Part shown: one piece after another, positions 8,218-16,603 of the stretch | How positions within the stretch are numbered: position 1 is the stretch's first letter | How the letters are laid out: the number at the start of each line of letters is the position of its first letter | DNA from: CAWJMD01 sp963700925 | Lineage (GTDB): Bacteria > Actinomycetota > Actinomycetes > Actinomycetales > CAWJMD01 | Length of the DNA: 64,000 nucleotides | Reading direction: 5' to 3' | NCBI GenBank assembly: GCA_963700925.1 | Contig: OY969553.1 | Coordinates: 1,860,001-1,924,000 of the forward strand | Translations under genes and position numbers: made by a program | The notes under the pieces: model-generated | What the model saw: only the letters and a program-made list of their open reading frames with translations | Databases searched by the model: none | Told to the model about the DNA's origin: nothing

Positions 8218-9524
8218 TCAGCGAAGGTGCCGATCGTCGACGATGCGGCGCATCTTGCCGACAGAGCGCTCGATGCCGTCGGGGTCGACGACCCTGACCC
8301 TGACGCTGACGCCGATCAGCTGCTTGACCATCGAGGCGAGGTCCTGCCCTGCCGCTGAGGCGATCTCAGGGGTGACGTCAGGTCGCCTCTCGACCCGCAC
8401 CTCCAGGTCGTCCATGCGGCCCTCGCGCGTCAGCACGCACTGGAAGTGCGGAGACAGCGCCGGGGTGCGCAGGATCAGCTCCTCGATCTGGGTCGGGAAC
8501 AGGTTCACCCCGCGGACGATCATCATGTCGTCGGTGCGTCCGGTGACCTTCTCCATCCGCCGCATGGTGCGGGCCGTACCCGGCAGCAGGCGGGTCAGGT
8601 CGCGAGTGCGGTACCGGATCACCGGCGTCGCCTCCTTGGTCAGCGACGTGAACACCAGCTCGCCCCGCTCACCGTCTGGCAGCACCTCACCGCTGAGCGG
8701 GTCGACGACCTCGGGATAGAAGTGGTCCTCCCACACGTGCAGGCCGTCCTTGGTCTCGACGCACTCGTTCGCCACCCCGGGACCCATCACCTCCGACAGG
8801 CCGTAGATGTCGACGGCGTGCATGTCCAGCCGCTGCTCCATCTCGGACCGCATCTCGTTCGTCCACGGCTCCGCCCCGAAGATGCCGACCTTCAGCGACG
8901 TCGACCGCGGGTCGATGCCCTGCCGTTGCATCTCGTCGACGATCGCGAGCATGTACGAGGGCGTCACCATGATGACGTCCGGACGGAAGTCCTGGATCAG
9001 CATCACCTGCCGCTCGGTCATGCCACCTGACACGGGGACGACTGTGCAGCCGAGCGCCTCAGCCCCGTAGTGCGCGCCGAGGCCACCGGTGAACAGGCCG
9101 TACCCGTAGGCGACATGCACCACGTCGCCGCGCGTCCGCCGCTGGCCCGGATCGACCGCGCCATCACCGCCGACCAGGTGCGCACGTCGTTCGCGGTGTA
9201 CCCGACGACGGTCGGTTTGCCAGTCGTGCCGGACGAGGCGTGAACACGCGAGACCTGCTCTCGCGGAACCGCGAACATCCCGAACGGGTAGTTGTCGCGC
9301 AGGTCCTGCTTGGTCGTGAACGGGAACCGTCCCAGATCCTCGAGCGACCGGCAGTCGCTGGGTGCGACGCCGGCCGCGTCGAACGCTGCCCGGTAGTGCG
9401 GCACGTTCTCGTACGCGTGACGCAGCGACCACTGCAGGCGCTCCAGCTGCAGGGCTCCCAGCTCGTCGCGTGAAGCCCTCTCAATGGGCTCGAGGTCGTC
9501 AGGTGCAGGGGTCAGGTCCTCCAC
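8218..9524 (-). pseudogene. paaK: phenylacetate-CoA ligase PaaK, interrupted by a single-base frameshift
   Basis: Across two frames the sequence encodes a ~435-residue AMP-forming phenylacetate-CoA ligase, the entry step of aerobic phenylacetate degradation. The start GTG at 9524 follows AAGGAG. The first frame carries the N-terminal domain and P-loop ([17 protein letters not shown]). Near 9130 the frame must change (…ASGGR | [12 protein letters not shown]…), after which the second frame continues through the adenylation core (GAEPWTNEM, VIRYRTRDL) and C-terminal domain. One base appears to be missing in a GCGCG context. As written the protein would be truncated, so this is either a recent pseudogene or a sequence error. 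It is divergent from an acyl-CoA dehydrogenase gene. Confidence 0.85.
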
Positions 9525-9643
9525 GGCGCTCCTTTTCGGCGGACGGCGGGCACCCATCGTCGCGGTCCACAGTGGCGTAGCCAAGCCTCTGGGCGGGCGT
9601 GCGGGAGGTCACAGGCACGAGCTCCCGTGTTCCGCTTGCAATA

Positions 9644-9684
9644 GTTACCACCGGGTAGCAATATGGCTGTTACTGACGGGTAAC
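9644..9684. promoter_or_regulatory. paired imperfect palindromes, probable repressor operators
   Basis: Two related inverted repeats, GTTACCACCGGGTAGC (9644-9659) and GTTACTGACGGGTAAC (9669-9684), lie 25 bases apart centre to centre, directly upstream of the acyl-CoA dehydrogenase ribosome site. The second ends 17 bases before the ATG. Two helical turns of spacing suits cooperative binding of a TetR- or GntR-type fatty-acid regulator, but no such regulator is encoded next to it. TTGCAA at 9636-9641 could be a -35 element overlapping the first palindrome. Confidence 0.55.
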
Positions 9685-9701
9685 CAGGAGGGGACACGGC
9701 C

Positions 9702-11582
9702 ATGGGCCACTACAAGGCGAACCTTCGCGACATCCAGTTCAACCTCTTCGAGGTGCTGAACCGGCAGGAGCTGCTGGGCCGCGGCGTGTACGAGGACGTC
9801 GACGCCGACACCGCGCGCGAGATCCTGACCGAGGTCGGCCGCCTGGCGGAGAACGAGCTGGCCGCGTCGCTGCTCGACTCCGACCGCAACCCGCCCGTGT
9901 ACGACCCCAAGACCTACTCGGTGTCCATGCCCGAGTCCTTCACCAAGAGCTACCAGGCGTACATCGACGCCGAGTGGTGGCGCATGGACGTGCCCGCGGA
10001 GGTCGGTGGCACCGTCGTCCCGCCGTCCCTGCGCTGGGCGGTCGCCGAGCTCGTGCTCGGCTCGAACCCCGCCGTCCACATGTTCTCCGCCGGGTTCGCC
10101 TTCGCCCGCGTGCTGTACGACCTCGGCACGGACGAGCAGAAGAAGCTGGCCGCCCACCTGATCGACAACAAGTGGGGCGCCACCATGGTGCTGACCGAGC
10201 CCGACGCCGGCTCCGACGTCGGCGCCGGACGCACCAAGGCCGTCCAGCAGCCCGACGGCACCTGGCACATCAGTGGCGTCAAGCGCTTCATCACCAGCGC
10301 CGAGGCCGACTTCTACGGCAACGTCGTGCACTTCGTGCTGGCCCGGCCCGAGGGCGCAGCCGCGGGCACCAAGGGCCTGAGCCTGTTCGTCGTGCCGAAG
10401 CACCATGTCGACCTCGAGACCGGCGAGATCGGCGAGCGCAACGGGGCTTTCGTCACCGGCGTCGAGCACAAGATGGGCCTCAAGGTCTCGACCACCTGCG
10501 AGGTCCGCTTCGGCGAGGTGGACGGGATCCCCGCAGTCGGCACCCTGCTGGGCGAGGTGCACGACGGCATCGCGCAGATGTTCCGCATCATCGAGTTCGC
10601 CCGGATGATGGTCGGTACCAAGGCCATCGCGACGCTCTCGACCGGCTACCTCAACGCTCTCGAGTACGCCAAGGAGCGCGTGCAGGGCGCCGACATGACC
10701 CAGATGACCGACAAGTCGGCGCCACGCGTCACGATCACCCACCACCCCGACGTACGCCGGTCGCTGATGCTGCAGAAGTCGTACGCCGAGGGCCTGCGGG
10801 CGCTGATCCTCTACACGGCGTCCCAGCAGGACACCGTCGACCTGGCGCAGCGAGCCTCTGGGAGCGACGAGTTCGAGCCGGGCTCGCCCGAGGACCTCGC
10901 GGTGCGGGTGAACGACCTGCTGCTGCCGATCGTCAAGGGTGTCGGGTCCGAGAAGGCCTGGGTTCTGCTCGGCACCGAGAGCCTCCAGACGTTCGGCGGC
11001 TCCGGGTTCCTGCAGGACTACCCGATCGAGCAGTACGTCCGCGACGCCAAGATCGACACGCTCTACGAGGGCACGACGGCGATCCAGGGGCTCGACTTCT
11101 TCTTCCGCAAGATCGTGCGCGACAAGGGCCAGGCGCTCGGGCACCTGTCGACGCAGATCCAGGAGTTCGTCAAGGGCGACACCGGGTCGGGCGAGCTGGC
11201 GACCGAGCGCGAGCTGCTCGGGCGCGCGCTCGAGGACACCCAGGGCATCGTCGGGTACATGGTCGGCCAGCTGATGTCGTCCGACCCCCGAGGTGGCGAG
11301 GGTAGCGACGTCACGAACCTCTACAAGGTCGGCCAGAACACCACGCGACTGCTGCTGGCCACGGGTGACCTGGTCGTCGGATGGCTGCTCCTGCGCCAGG
11401 CCGAGGCGGCGATCGCCGCACTCGCTGCCGAGCCCTCGGCCAAGGACGTCGCGTTCTACCAGGGCAAGATCGCTGGAGCCCGGTTCTTCGCGCGGCAGAT
11501 CCTGCCGAAGATCACGGCGGAGCGAGCGATGGCCGAGGCGACCGACAACGCGCTGATGGACGTCGACGAGGCCGCGTTCTGA
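9702..11582 (+). CDS. acyl-CoA dehydrogenase (long type with extended C-terminus)
   Basis: A 626-residue flavoprotein that introduces the alpha-beta double bond into acyl-CoA. The order is N-terminal extension (1-45), N-terminal helical domain, middle beta domain with the FAD-binding stretch ([17 protein letters not shown] ~160-178 and [12 protein letters not shown]), the C-terminal helical domain with the [24 protein letters not shown] signature (catalytic Glu in YEGTT), and a ~130-residue C-terminal extension of the large actinobacterial/FadE type. AGGAGG lies 10 bases before the ATG. It is monogenic, ended by a strong hairpin, and preceded by paired palindromes, so it is probably induced by its acyl substrate. 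Confidence 0.93.
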   Translation: MGHYKANLRDIQFNLFEVLNRQELLGRGVYEDVDADTAREILTEVGRLAENELAASLLDSDRNPPVYDPKTYSVSMPESFTKSYQAYIDAEWWRMDVPAEVGGTVVPPSLRWAVAELVLGSNPAVHMFSAGFAFARVLYDLGTDEQKKLAAHLIDNKWGATMVLTEPDAGSDVGAGRTKAVQQPDGTWHISGVKRFITSAEADFYGNVVHFVLARPEGAAAGTKGLSLFVVPKHHVDLETGEIGERNGAFVTGVEHKMGLKVSTTCEVRFGEVDGIPAVGTLLGEVHDGIAQMFRIIEFARMMVGTKAIATLSTGYLNALEYAKERVQGADMTQMTDKSAPRVTITHHPDVRRSLMLQKSYAEGLRALILYTASQQDTVDLAQRASGSDEFEPGSPEDLAVRVNDLLLPIVKGVGSEKAWVLLGTESLQTFGGSGFLQDYPIEQYVRDAKIDTLYEGTTAIQGLDFFFRKIVRDKGQALGHLSTQIQEFVKGDTGSGELATERELLGRALEDTQGIVGYMVGQLMSSDPRGGEGSDVTNLYKVGQNTTRLLLATGDLVVGWLLLRQAEAAIAALAAEPSAKDVAFYQGKIAGARFFARQILPKITAERAMAEATDNALMDVDEAAF

Positions 11583-11596
11583 GCTGAGCCTGGACA

Positions 11597-11632
11597 GCGA
11601 GAAGGCCGGCCCATCTGGGCCGGCCTTCTCGC
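11597..11632. terminator. strong hairpin terminator after the acyl-CoA dehydrogenase gene
   Basis: A perfect 16-base-pair GC-rich stem (GCGAGAAGGCCGGCCC, loop ATCT, exact complement) starts 14 bases after the stop codon. There is no long T tract, which is usual in high-GC Actinobacteria. It also lies at the 3' end of the convergent DUF6458 gene and probably works both ways. Confidence 0.9.
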
Positions 11633-11643
11633 GTCTCGAACGG

Positions 11644-11922
11644 TCAGACTCCGGGGTCGCGACGCTCCTCGCGCACCACGGTCTCGCCGGGGCCGGGCTC
11701 GCCCGTGACCCCAGGGGCGTTGTCGTACCGCTCCTGAACCACCGTGTGGCTGGTGCTGCGTCGCTGGTTCTGCAGCACCAGGGACAGGACGATGCCGAGC
11801 GCACCGGCCGCCATGCAGATGAAGCCGATTGCCGTGAGGTCCAGGGTCTCCCAGGTGTCCTTGACGCCGAAGGCGAGGATTCCCCCCAGCACCAAGAGGA
11901 AGATGCCCGTTCCGATGCCCAT
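11644..11922 (-). CDS. DUF6458 family small membrane protein
   Basis: The 92-residue protein has two transmembrane helices (MGIGTGIFLLVLGGILAFGV at 1-20 and AIGFICMAAGALGIVLSLVL at ~29-48) and a charged C-terminal tail (VREERRDPGV). This matches DUF6458, small two-helix proteins of Actinobacteria with no known role. The ATG at 11922 follows AAGGGA; the longer open frame upstream would add a non-homologous leader. It is monocistronic, and its 3' end abuts the shared terminator. Confidence 0.82.
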   Translation of the reverse strand: MGIGTGIFLLVLGGILAFGVKDTWETLDLTAIGFICMAAGALGIVLSLVLQNQRRSTSHTVVQERYDNAPGVTGEPGPGETVVREERRDPGV

Positions 11923-12070
11923 GTCGGGTCCCTTCGTGCGCCCCCGCATCTCGGAGGATATCGCGATCGTCGCAGGCGACCCATGCAAACGCACGGCGAA
12001 ACGCCACCGGTCCGACCCCTATCGAGGGCGGGCCGATCGCGCTACGAGCCCCTGGCCGAGGCCCGTCAGG

Positions 12071-12577
12071 TCACTTGCCGGAGCCCTTGAGACTGCCGGT
12101 GGTGTCGCCCTCGGGGTCGTAGACCAGGCACAGGATCTCCCGGTCGTCGCGCTGGTCCCAGGACTCCTGCGTGGGGCTGAAGTACGTGACTTCGAGGGTC
12201 GACTCCTCGTACGGCTTGCCGACGTACGCCGCGAACTCCTCCTGGCAGGCGGCAGCCTCGGTCTCGAGCGCTGCTTCACCAGGGAACTCCTCGCCCTCGA
12301 CGTCGAAGGCGTGGAACGCCTCGCTCTCGTGGGGCTGGTCGCACGGTGTGATCGGGACCTCCGACACCTCACCCTCGCCGCTGGACGCGAGGCAGTCGCC
12401 GACCTTGACCGCGAAGACGTCCCCGTCGTCGACCGGCTCCGTCACCTGGCCCTCCTCGTCACGGTCGGGCTCGTTCCCGCCACCGAGGAGGCTGCAGCCC
12501 GACAGGGAGAGGGCTCCTACGGCGGCAAGAGCACCTAGGGCGCGAAGTGCACGACTTCGCGCGGACAGGCTGGACAT
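12071..12577 (-). CDS. septum-formation-domain lipoprotein
   Basis: A 168-residue lipoprotein. The signal peptide (residues ~7-27) ends in the lipobox LSGC, so the mature protein begins at the Cys near residue 28. The domain that follows (VFAVKVGDCLASSG... VPITPCDQPHESEAFHAFDV... LCLVYDPEG) matches the Septum_form family, with conserved Cys pairs probably forming disulfides. The ATG at 12577 was preferred over an upstream in-frame start because the signal peptide begins there. The family name comes from a loose link to cell division; the function is unproven. Confidence 0.82.
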   Translation of the reverse strand: MSSLSARSRALRALGALAAVGALSLSGCSLLGGGNEPDRDEEGQVTEPVDDGDVFAVKVGDCLASSGEGEVSEVPITPCDQPHESEAFHAFDVEGEEFPGEAALETEAAACQEEFAAYVGKPYEESTLEVTYFSPTQESWDQRDDREILCLVYDPEGDTTGSLKGSGK

Positions 12578-12640
12578 GTAGGAACCCCCATCGGTCGTGT
12601 CTGCGGTTTCGGGCTGAGAGTACCCGCAGGACACGCGTGC

Positions 12641-13114
12641 TCAGCGCCGGGCTGCGAGCACCAGCGCCACCGCACTCCCCGCACAGGCCAGCGCCCGCAC
12701 GTGGTTGGCGGCCGTCCACCGCGACACGTACGTCGTCCACACGGCCGCGCCTTCCGGGCTGTCTGGGTCGGCGGCCGCCAGCGCGTTGTTGAGCGGCACG
12801 TTGTAGGCCATCGTCAGCCCGAAGCTGCCTGCCAGGTAGAGCACGGCCCCGACGAGGCGCCACCCGTCGCCCGGCTGGTCTGCGAACAGCGCTGTCACGA
12901 GCAATGCGGCGCTCGCGAGAGTCGTCCCGAGGAACACCGCGAGGAACACCGGGTTGATGATGGCGACGTTCGCCGCCTGCATCGCCTGGATCCCTTCCGC
13001 TGTCGGGCGACCATTGAGCCCCGGAATCACGGACGTCGAGAAGGCGAAGAACAGGCCCCCCATCAGCCCCGACCCGAGCGCAGCTGCGACGGTTACGAGA
13101 AGCGTCCAGTCCAT
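12641..13114 (-). CDS. DUF1772 (anthrone oxygenase-like) integral membrane protein
   Basis: A 157-residue protein with four transmembrane segments (residues ~4-27, 54-76, 86-106, 136-155) and the conserved internal motif FAFSTSVIPGL near residue 24 and NVPLNNAL near residue 105, characteristic of DUF1772. Some relatives are annotated as anthrone oxygenases from fungal homologues, but bacterial members have no demonstrated activity. It is separated from its neighbours by short gaps and is probably monocistronic. Confidence 0.82.
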   Translation of the reverse strand: MDWTLLVTVAAALGSGLMGGLFFAFSTSVIPGLNGRPTAEGIQAMQAANVAIINPVFLAVFLGTTLASAALLVTALFADQPGDGWRLVGAVLYLAGSFGLTMAYNVPLNNALAAADPDSPEGAAVWTTYVSRWTAANHVRALACAGSAVALVLAARR

Positions 13115-13138
13115 ACCGACATCCTGGCGTGTGGGGTT

Positions 13139-14128
13139 TCAGACGGGAAAGCCCTCGTCGATGTGCGGTGATCCGACGATGTCCAGAGCCCGGTCGAGGG
13201 TGTCCATCACCGTGAGCGTGTCGGCGAGCGGCATCACCGGCGACTCGCCGCGACCCTCAGCGAGACACTGTGCGACGTGCGCCATCTGGTGCGCGTAGCC
13301 GCGGCCGGTGGTGGGCGGTTCGGCGACCACGGGGTCGTGTCCGCGACGCTCCAGAACGACGCGCGTCGGGTGGTGGAACCTCGGCTCGAGGGTGATGCGT
13401 CCCTCCGTGCCGATGATCACCGCGCCGCCCGGGCTGTCGCTCGTGAGGGTGGCCGAGAGCAGCGCCTGCGCGCCGTCGGCATGGGCCAGCAGCAAGCTGT
13501 CCTCCACGTCGACGCCGTTCTCCGCGAGCACGCCGACGGCCTGGACCGTTGTCGGTGCGCCGAGCACCATCTGCGCGAAGGACACCGGGTAGACGCCGAT
13601 GTCGAGCAAGGCACCGCCGCCAACCGCCGGGTCGAACAGCCGGTGGACGGGGTCGTACGGGGCGGCGAACCCCAGATCGGCCTGCACCTGGCGGACGCGT
13701 CCGACCGCCTCGTCGTCCAGCCACTGTCGTACCTGCACGATCGTGGGGATGAATCGCGTCCACATCGCTTCCATCATGAAAAGCCCTGCGTCGCCGGCCT
13801 GCTCAACGAGGTCACGCGCCGCGGCGGCAGTGCACGTGAAGGCCTTCTCCACCAGCACGGGCTTGCCCGCCGCCAGTACCGCCGAGGTCACCGCGTGGTG
13901 CTGGGCGTGCGGCGTCGCGACATACACGACGTCGACCTCGGGGTCGGCCAGCAGTTCCGCGTAGCTGCCGTACGACCGCTCGAACCCGTGTGCCGCAGCG
14001 AAGTTCGACGCGCGGTCGGAGGTGCGGGACGCCACTGCGAACCGCGATGCCCCGTCCACCGGCGCCAGGTCGTCGGCCACGATCGCGGCGATCGTGCCGG
14101 TGCCGAGGAACCCCCAGCGCAACGTCAT
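13139..14128 (-). CDS. Gfo/Idh/MocA family NAD(P)-dependent oxidoreductase
   Basis: A 329-residue sugar/inositol-type dehydrogenase. The N-terminal Rossmann fold (LRWGFLGTGTIAAIVADDL) and the EKA-like motif (GKPVLVEKAFT, catalytic Lys ~residue 95) are followed by the C-terminal alpha/beta domain with GGGALLDIGVYPVSFAQ, which carries the conserved Asp-x3-Tyr. The ATG at 14128 overlaps the stop of the S9 peptidase gene by four bases (ATGA), so the two form one operon with the peptidase first. The substrate cannot be inferred. Confidence 0.92.
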   Translation of the reverse strand: MTLRWGFLGTGTIAAIVADDLAPVDGASRFAVASRTSDRASNFAAAHGFERSYGSYAELLADPEVDVVYVATPHAQHHAVTSAVLAAGKPVLVEKAFTCTAAAARDLVEQAGDAGLFMMEAMWTRFIPTIVQVRQWLDDEAVGRVRQVQADLGFAAPYDPVHRLFDPAVGGGALLDIGVYPVSFAQMVLGAPTTVQAVGVLAENGVDVEDSLLLAHADGAQALLSATLTSDSPGGAVIIGTEGRITLEPRFHHPTRVVLERRGHDPVVAEPPTTGRGYAHQMAHVAQCLAEGRGESPVMPLADTLTVMDTLDRALDIVGSPHIDEGFPV

Positions 14129-16236
14129 GCCAGAAGCTCGGGACGCTTCCACTCCTGCCCGAGCACGTGCTGGTCAAGAAACGCGAAAACCGTTGAGTAC
14201 CAGGCGCGCGAGTTGTTCGGCGACAGGATCCAGTGGTTCTCGTCGGGGAAGTAGAGGAACTTGTGGTGCGTGACACCGTTGTCGTCTGCCGAGTGCGCCA
14301 CGAGCTCGTACCAGAGGCGAAGACCCTCTCCGATCGGCACGCGGTAGTCCTTGTCACCGTGAATCACCAGGGTCGGGGTGACGATCTTGTCGACGAACCG
14401 GTGGGGGGAGTTCTCGAGCGTCATGTCAGGAGTCATCTCCCGCATCCAGTAGTACGCACCGTCGGTCGTCGGGCCGAAGCCCTCCAGCGCCCAGAGGCTG
14501 GCGTGCGTGACGATCGCCTTGAACCGGTCGGTGTGCCCAGCGACCCAGTTCGCCATGTAGCCGCCGAAGGAGCCACCCATTGCTGCCGTGCGGGTCTCGT
14601 CGATGTCGTCACGCGCCTCGGCCGCGTCCGTCACGGTCAGCAGGTCGGTGTACGGCTCGGCGCCCCAGGCGCCCCACCCGCGCTCGATGAACTTCTGGCC
14701 GTAGCCCGTCGACAGTCCGGGGTCGGGCAGCAGGACCGCATAGCCGCGGGCAGTCGCGGTCCAGGGGTTCCAACGCCACGTCCACGCGTTCCACGAGCCG
14801 AGCGGGCCGCCGTGGATCCAGAGCAGCAGTGGGGCTGGATCCTCCGCCGATGCACCCTCGGGCAGCGCGAGCCATGCGCGGAGGGCCGTCCCGTCGGAGG
14901 CGGTCGTCGTCACCTCCGTCAGCGTGCCCGGAACCTCGAGAACCGGGACGGGAGAAGGGAGGTGCTCGACGACGCCGCCGCCGAGTGGGACGCGCACGGG
15001 GGCTGGTGCCGCGTCCACAGCCGAGCGGAGGGCGAACACCCAGCGCCCGTCCGCGCTGACGTCGTGGGCCGAGTAGGCGCCGTCGTCGTCCGTGAGGCGA
15101 CGGCGCTCGCCGGACGTCACGTCGACGACGTACAGCGGACTGCGCCCCTTCTCGTCGGCCGCGACGACGACCGAGGCGCCGTCGGGGGTCCACTGCGCTG
15201 CGCCGGGCCAGAGTTCCCAGTCGTCGGCGACGGTGCGAACCTCGCCCCCGGTGATCGGCACCACGCCGAGTGTCACGCGCGGTGCGCGGTGTGGGGTCGA
15301 GCGCTCGAAGCGGGTGAGCGCCACGGTGGTGCCGTCCGGAGAGATCCGCGGTCCCTCGAACTCGACGTCGACGTCGTCGGCCAAGGTCGTGCGCTCGCCG
15401 GTGGCGACGTCGATGGCGACCAGGGCGGACCGGATCGAGCCCTTCGACTCCGGCACGTTCCAGGTGGTGACGACGGTGGCGCCGTCGGGGCTGATGTCCC
15501 AGTTGGCCTGGACGTCCAGTGCCGTCGTGTGTCCGGTGATGTCGCGCAGCTCGAGTCGCGGGTCGGCCTCACCGGCCAGCGCGGCGACTCCTGCGGGATC
15601 GGCGACGAACAAGCGGGTCACGGCCGGACCGAGATCGTGGTCCCAGAACCGCACCGGGTAGCTCTCGTGCAGGATCGCCGAGACCTTCTTGTCCTTGCGC
15701 TCCTTCGCGGACTTGGCATCGTCCTCGTTGCTCACGGCGGACGGGAGGGTCGCCGACCCGAGCAGCATCGTGCCGCTGTCGCGCGCGACGCGGAGGCCGC
15801 CCACGCCTCCGGGACGGCGCGCCACCAGCCGCGACTCGCCCCCGCCGCGCGGCAGCAGCCACAGCGCCGGCACCTCGGAGTCGTCGTCGTCGTCGCCCGG
15901 TGTCGAGCCCGGACGTCCAGCAGCGAAGAGCAGGTCGCCGTCCGCCGTGAAGGCCGCCGACGACTCGCCCTTCGCCCCTCGGGTCAGTCGCCGGGGCGCT
16001 GCCTCCGCGTCGGGGTCGAGCTCCCACAGGGACGTCACGTACGCCGCCTTCTCGGAGTCGAGAGTGGCGACGGAGGCGACCAGGCGGGAACCGTCCGCGG
16101 AGAGGGTCAGGCCGGTCAGGCGCGGCTGCCCGACGAAGCTGGCGAGGTCGTGGAACGCCGTCGGCGCGTCGGTGTCCGGCGCATCAGTGCTGGTCGCGGC
16201 CTGGTCAGCCGCCGTCTGCTCGAGGCTCTCGGTCAT
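14125..16236 (-). CDS. S9 family serine peptidase (prolyl oligopeptidase/acylaminoacyl peptidase type)
   Basis: A ~703-residue cytosolic peptidase. An N-terminal beta-propeller region (residues ~30-420, with WD40-like repeats such as LTLSADGSRLVASV and WDISPDGATVVTTW) covers a C-terminal alpha/beta-hydrolase domain. Triad motifs are GGSFGGYMANW (nucleophile Ser), HGDKDYRVP (Asp) and DENHWIL (His). It should cleave short peptides. The start is either ATG 16236 or an in-frame GTG at 16242; ribosome sites are weak for both. It is first in an operon with the oxidoreductase downstream. No signal peptide is seen. Confidence 0.93.
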   Translation of the reverse strand: MTESLEQTAADQAATSTDAPDTDAPTAFHDLASFVGQPRLTGLTLSADGSRLVASVATLDSEKAAYVTSLWELDPDAEAAPRRLTRGAKGESSAAFTADGDLLFAAGRPGSTPGDDDDDSEVPALWLLPRGGGESRLVARRPGGVGGLRVARDSGTMLLGSATLPSAVSNEDDAKSAKERKDKKVSAILHESYPVRFWDHDLGPAVTRLFVADPAGVAALAGEADPRLELRDITGHTTALDVQANWDISPDGATVVTTWNVPESKGSIRSALVAIDVATGERTTLADDVDVEFEGPRISPDGTTVALTRFERSTPHRAPRVTLGVVPITGGEVRTVADDWELWPGAAQWTPDGASVVVAADEKGRSPLYVVDVTSGERRRLTDDDGAYSAHDVSADGRWVFALRSAVDAAPAPVRVPLGGGVVEHLPSPVPVLEVPGTLTEVTTTASDGTALRAWLALPEGASAEDPAPLLLWIHGGPLGSWNAWTWRWNPWTATARGYAVLLPDPGLSTGYGQKFIERGWGAWGAEPYTDLLTVTDAAEARDDIDETRTAAMGGSFGGYMANWVAGHTDRFKAIVTHASLWALEGFGPTTDGAYYWMREMTPDMTLENSPHRFVDKIVTPTLVIHGDKDYRVPIGEGLRLWYELVAHSADDNGVTHHKFLYFPDENHWILSPNNSRAWYSTVFAFLDQHVLGQEWKRPELLA

Positions 16237-16325
16237 GACCACTTGCTATCAGACATGAGCACCCGTGCCACAGTCCGCCCCCGCGATCTGGCAGGCGGTC
16301 AACCCGTGCACGGTCTGACAGATGG

Positions 16326-16394
16326 TCAGCCGCGGTCGCGCTCTCCGAGGCGAGCCTGCATCGCGTTGTTCTCGGCGAGGTCGGCGTCACCGGC
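16326..16394 (-). pseudogene. duplicated remnant of a CtaG C-terminal tail
   Basis: On the minus strand these bases read DADLAENNAMQARLGERDRG followed by a stop, nearly identical to the last residues of the CopD-CtaG protein encoded just upstream (DADLAEYNAMLARLGERDRRS). Only the tail is present, with no start or domain. It looks like a partial tandem duplication or the end of a deleted paralogue about 280 bases beyond the intact gene's stop. Confidence 0.7.
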
Positions 16395-16409
16395 ACGTCC
16401 GAGGCGCCC

Positions 16410-16454
16410 CTGCGGACAACTCGGCCTCACGGCTGGCTGTGGACGGCGCCGGGG
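16410..16454. repeat. dispersed intergenic repeat, copy 1
   Basis: A ~44-base stretch beginning CTGCGGACAACTCGGCCTCA and ending TGTGGACGGCGCC matches 50826-50869, with conserved ends and a variable middle. Both copies are intergenic. Confidence 0.6.
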
Positions 16455-16465
16455 CGGGAATCGAT

Positions 16466-16549
16466 GTACTTCACGAGGCTGCGCCCACGTTCACGAGGCT
16501 CGCGAGCCTCGTCAACGGTGGGTTCCCCTCGTTTTGACGAGGCTCGCGG
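16466..16549. repeat. REP-like palindromic intergenic element, copy 1
   Basis: The element begins GTACTTCACGAGGCT and contains the perfect 20-base palindrome ACGAGGCTCGCGAGCCTCGT at 16493-16512, followed by AACG and a further GACGAGGCTCGCGG arm. The same arrangement occurs at 42434-42515. Both lie just past the 3' ends of minus-strand genes, so it could act as a hairpin terminator, mRNA stabiliser or mobile REP element. Confidence 0.8.
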
Positions 16550-16603
16550 AGTGGGGGAAGGGCGGCGCGGGGGTTACGCGTGGCAGCGGTCGCTGAGGGC
16601 GAA

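Larger units (their letters stand above)
16237..16603. other. 367-base gene-free patch built of repeats and gene debris
   Basis: This gap between the S9 peptidase start and the ctaG 3' end holds no convincing gene. From left to right it contains the S9 upstream region (16237-16320), a remnant of a ctaG-type 3' end (16326-16394), a copy of a 44-base dispersed repeat (16410-16454), and a palindromic element (16466-16549) also found at 42434-42515. The concentration of repeats suggests a recombination or insertion scar. Confidence 0.7.

Noticed and set aside
9645..11984. Very long minus-strand open frame opposite the acyl-CoA dehydrogenase gene
   Set aside because: The plus-strand product has clear family motifs, ribosome site and terminator. 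The antisense product is low-complexity with no domain, as expected of codon bias in high-GC DNA.
12540..12562. GCGCGAAGT/ACTTCGCGC hairpin as a terminator
   Set aside because: It lies inside the lipoprotein signal-peptide coding region, so it more likely reflects Ala/Arg codon usage than a terminator.
14233..16596. 787-residue plus-strand open frame opposite the S9 peptidase
   Set aside because: Arg/Gly/Val-rich shadow of the peptidase frame, with no recognisable fold.
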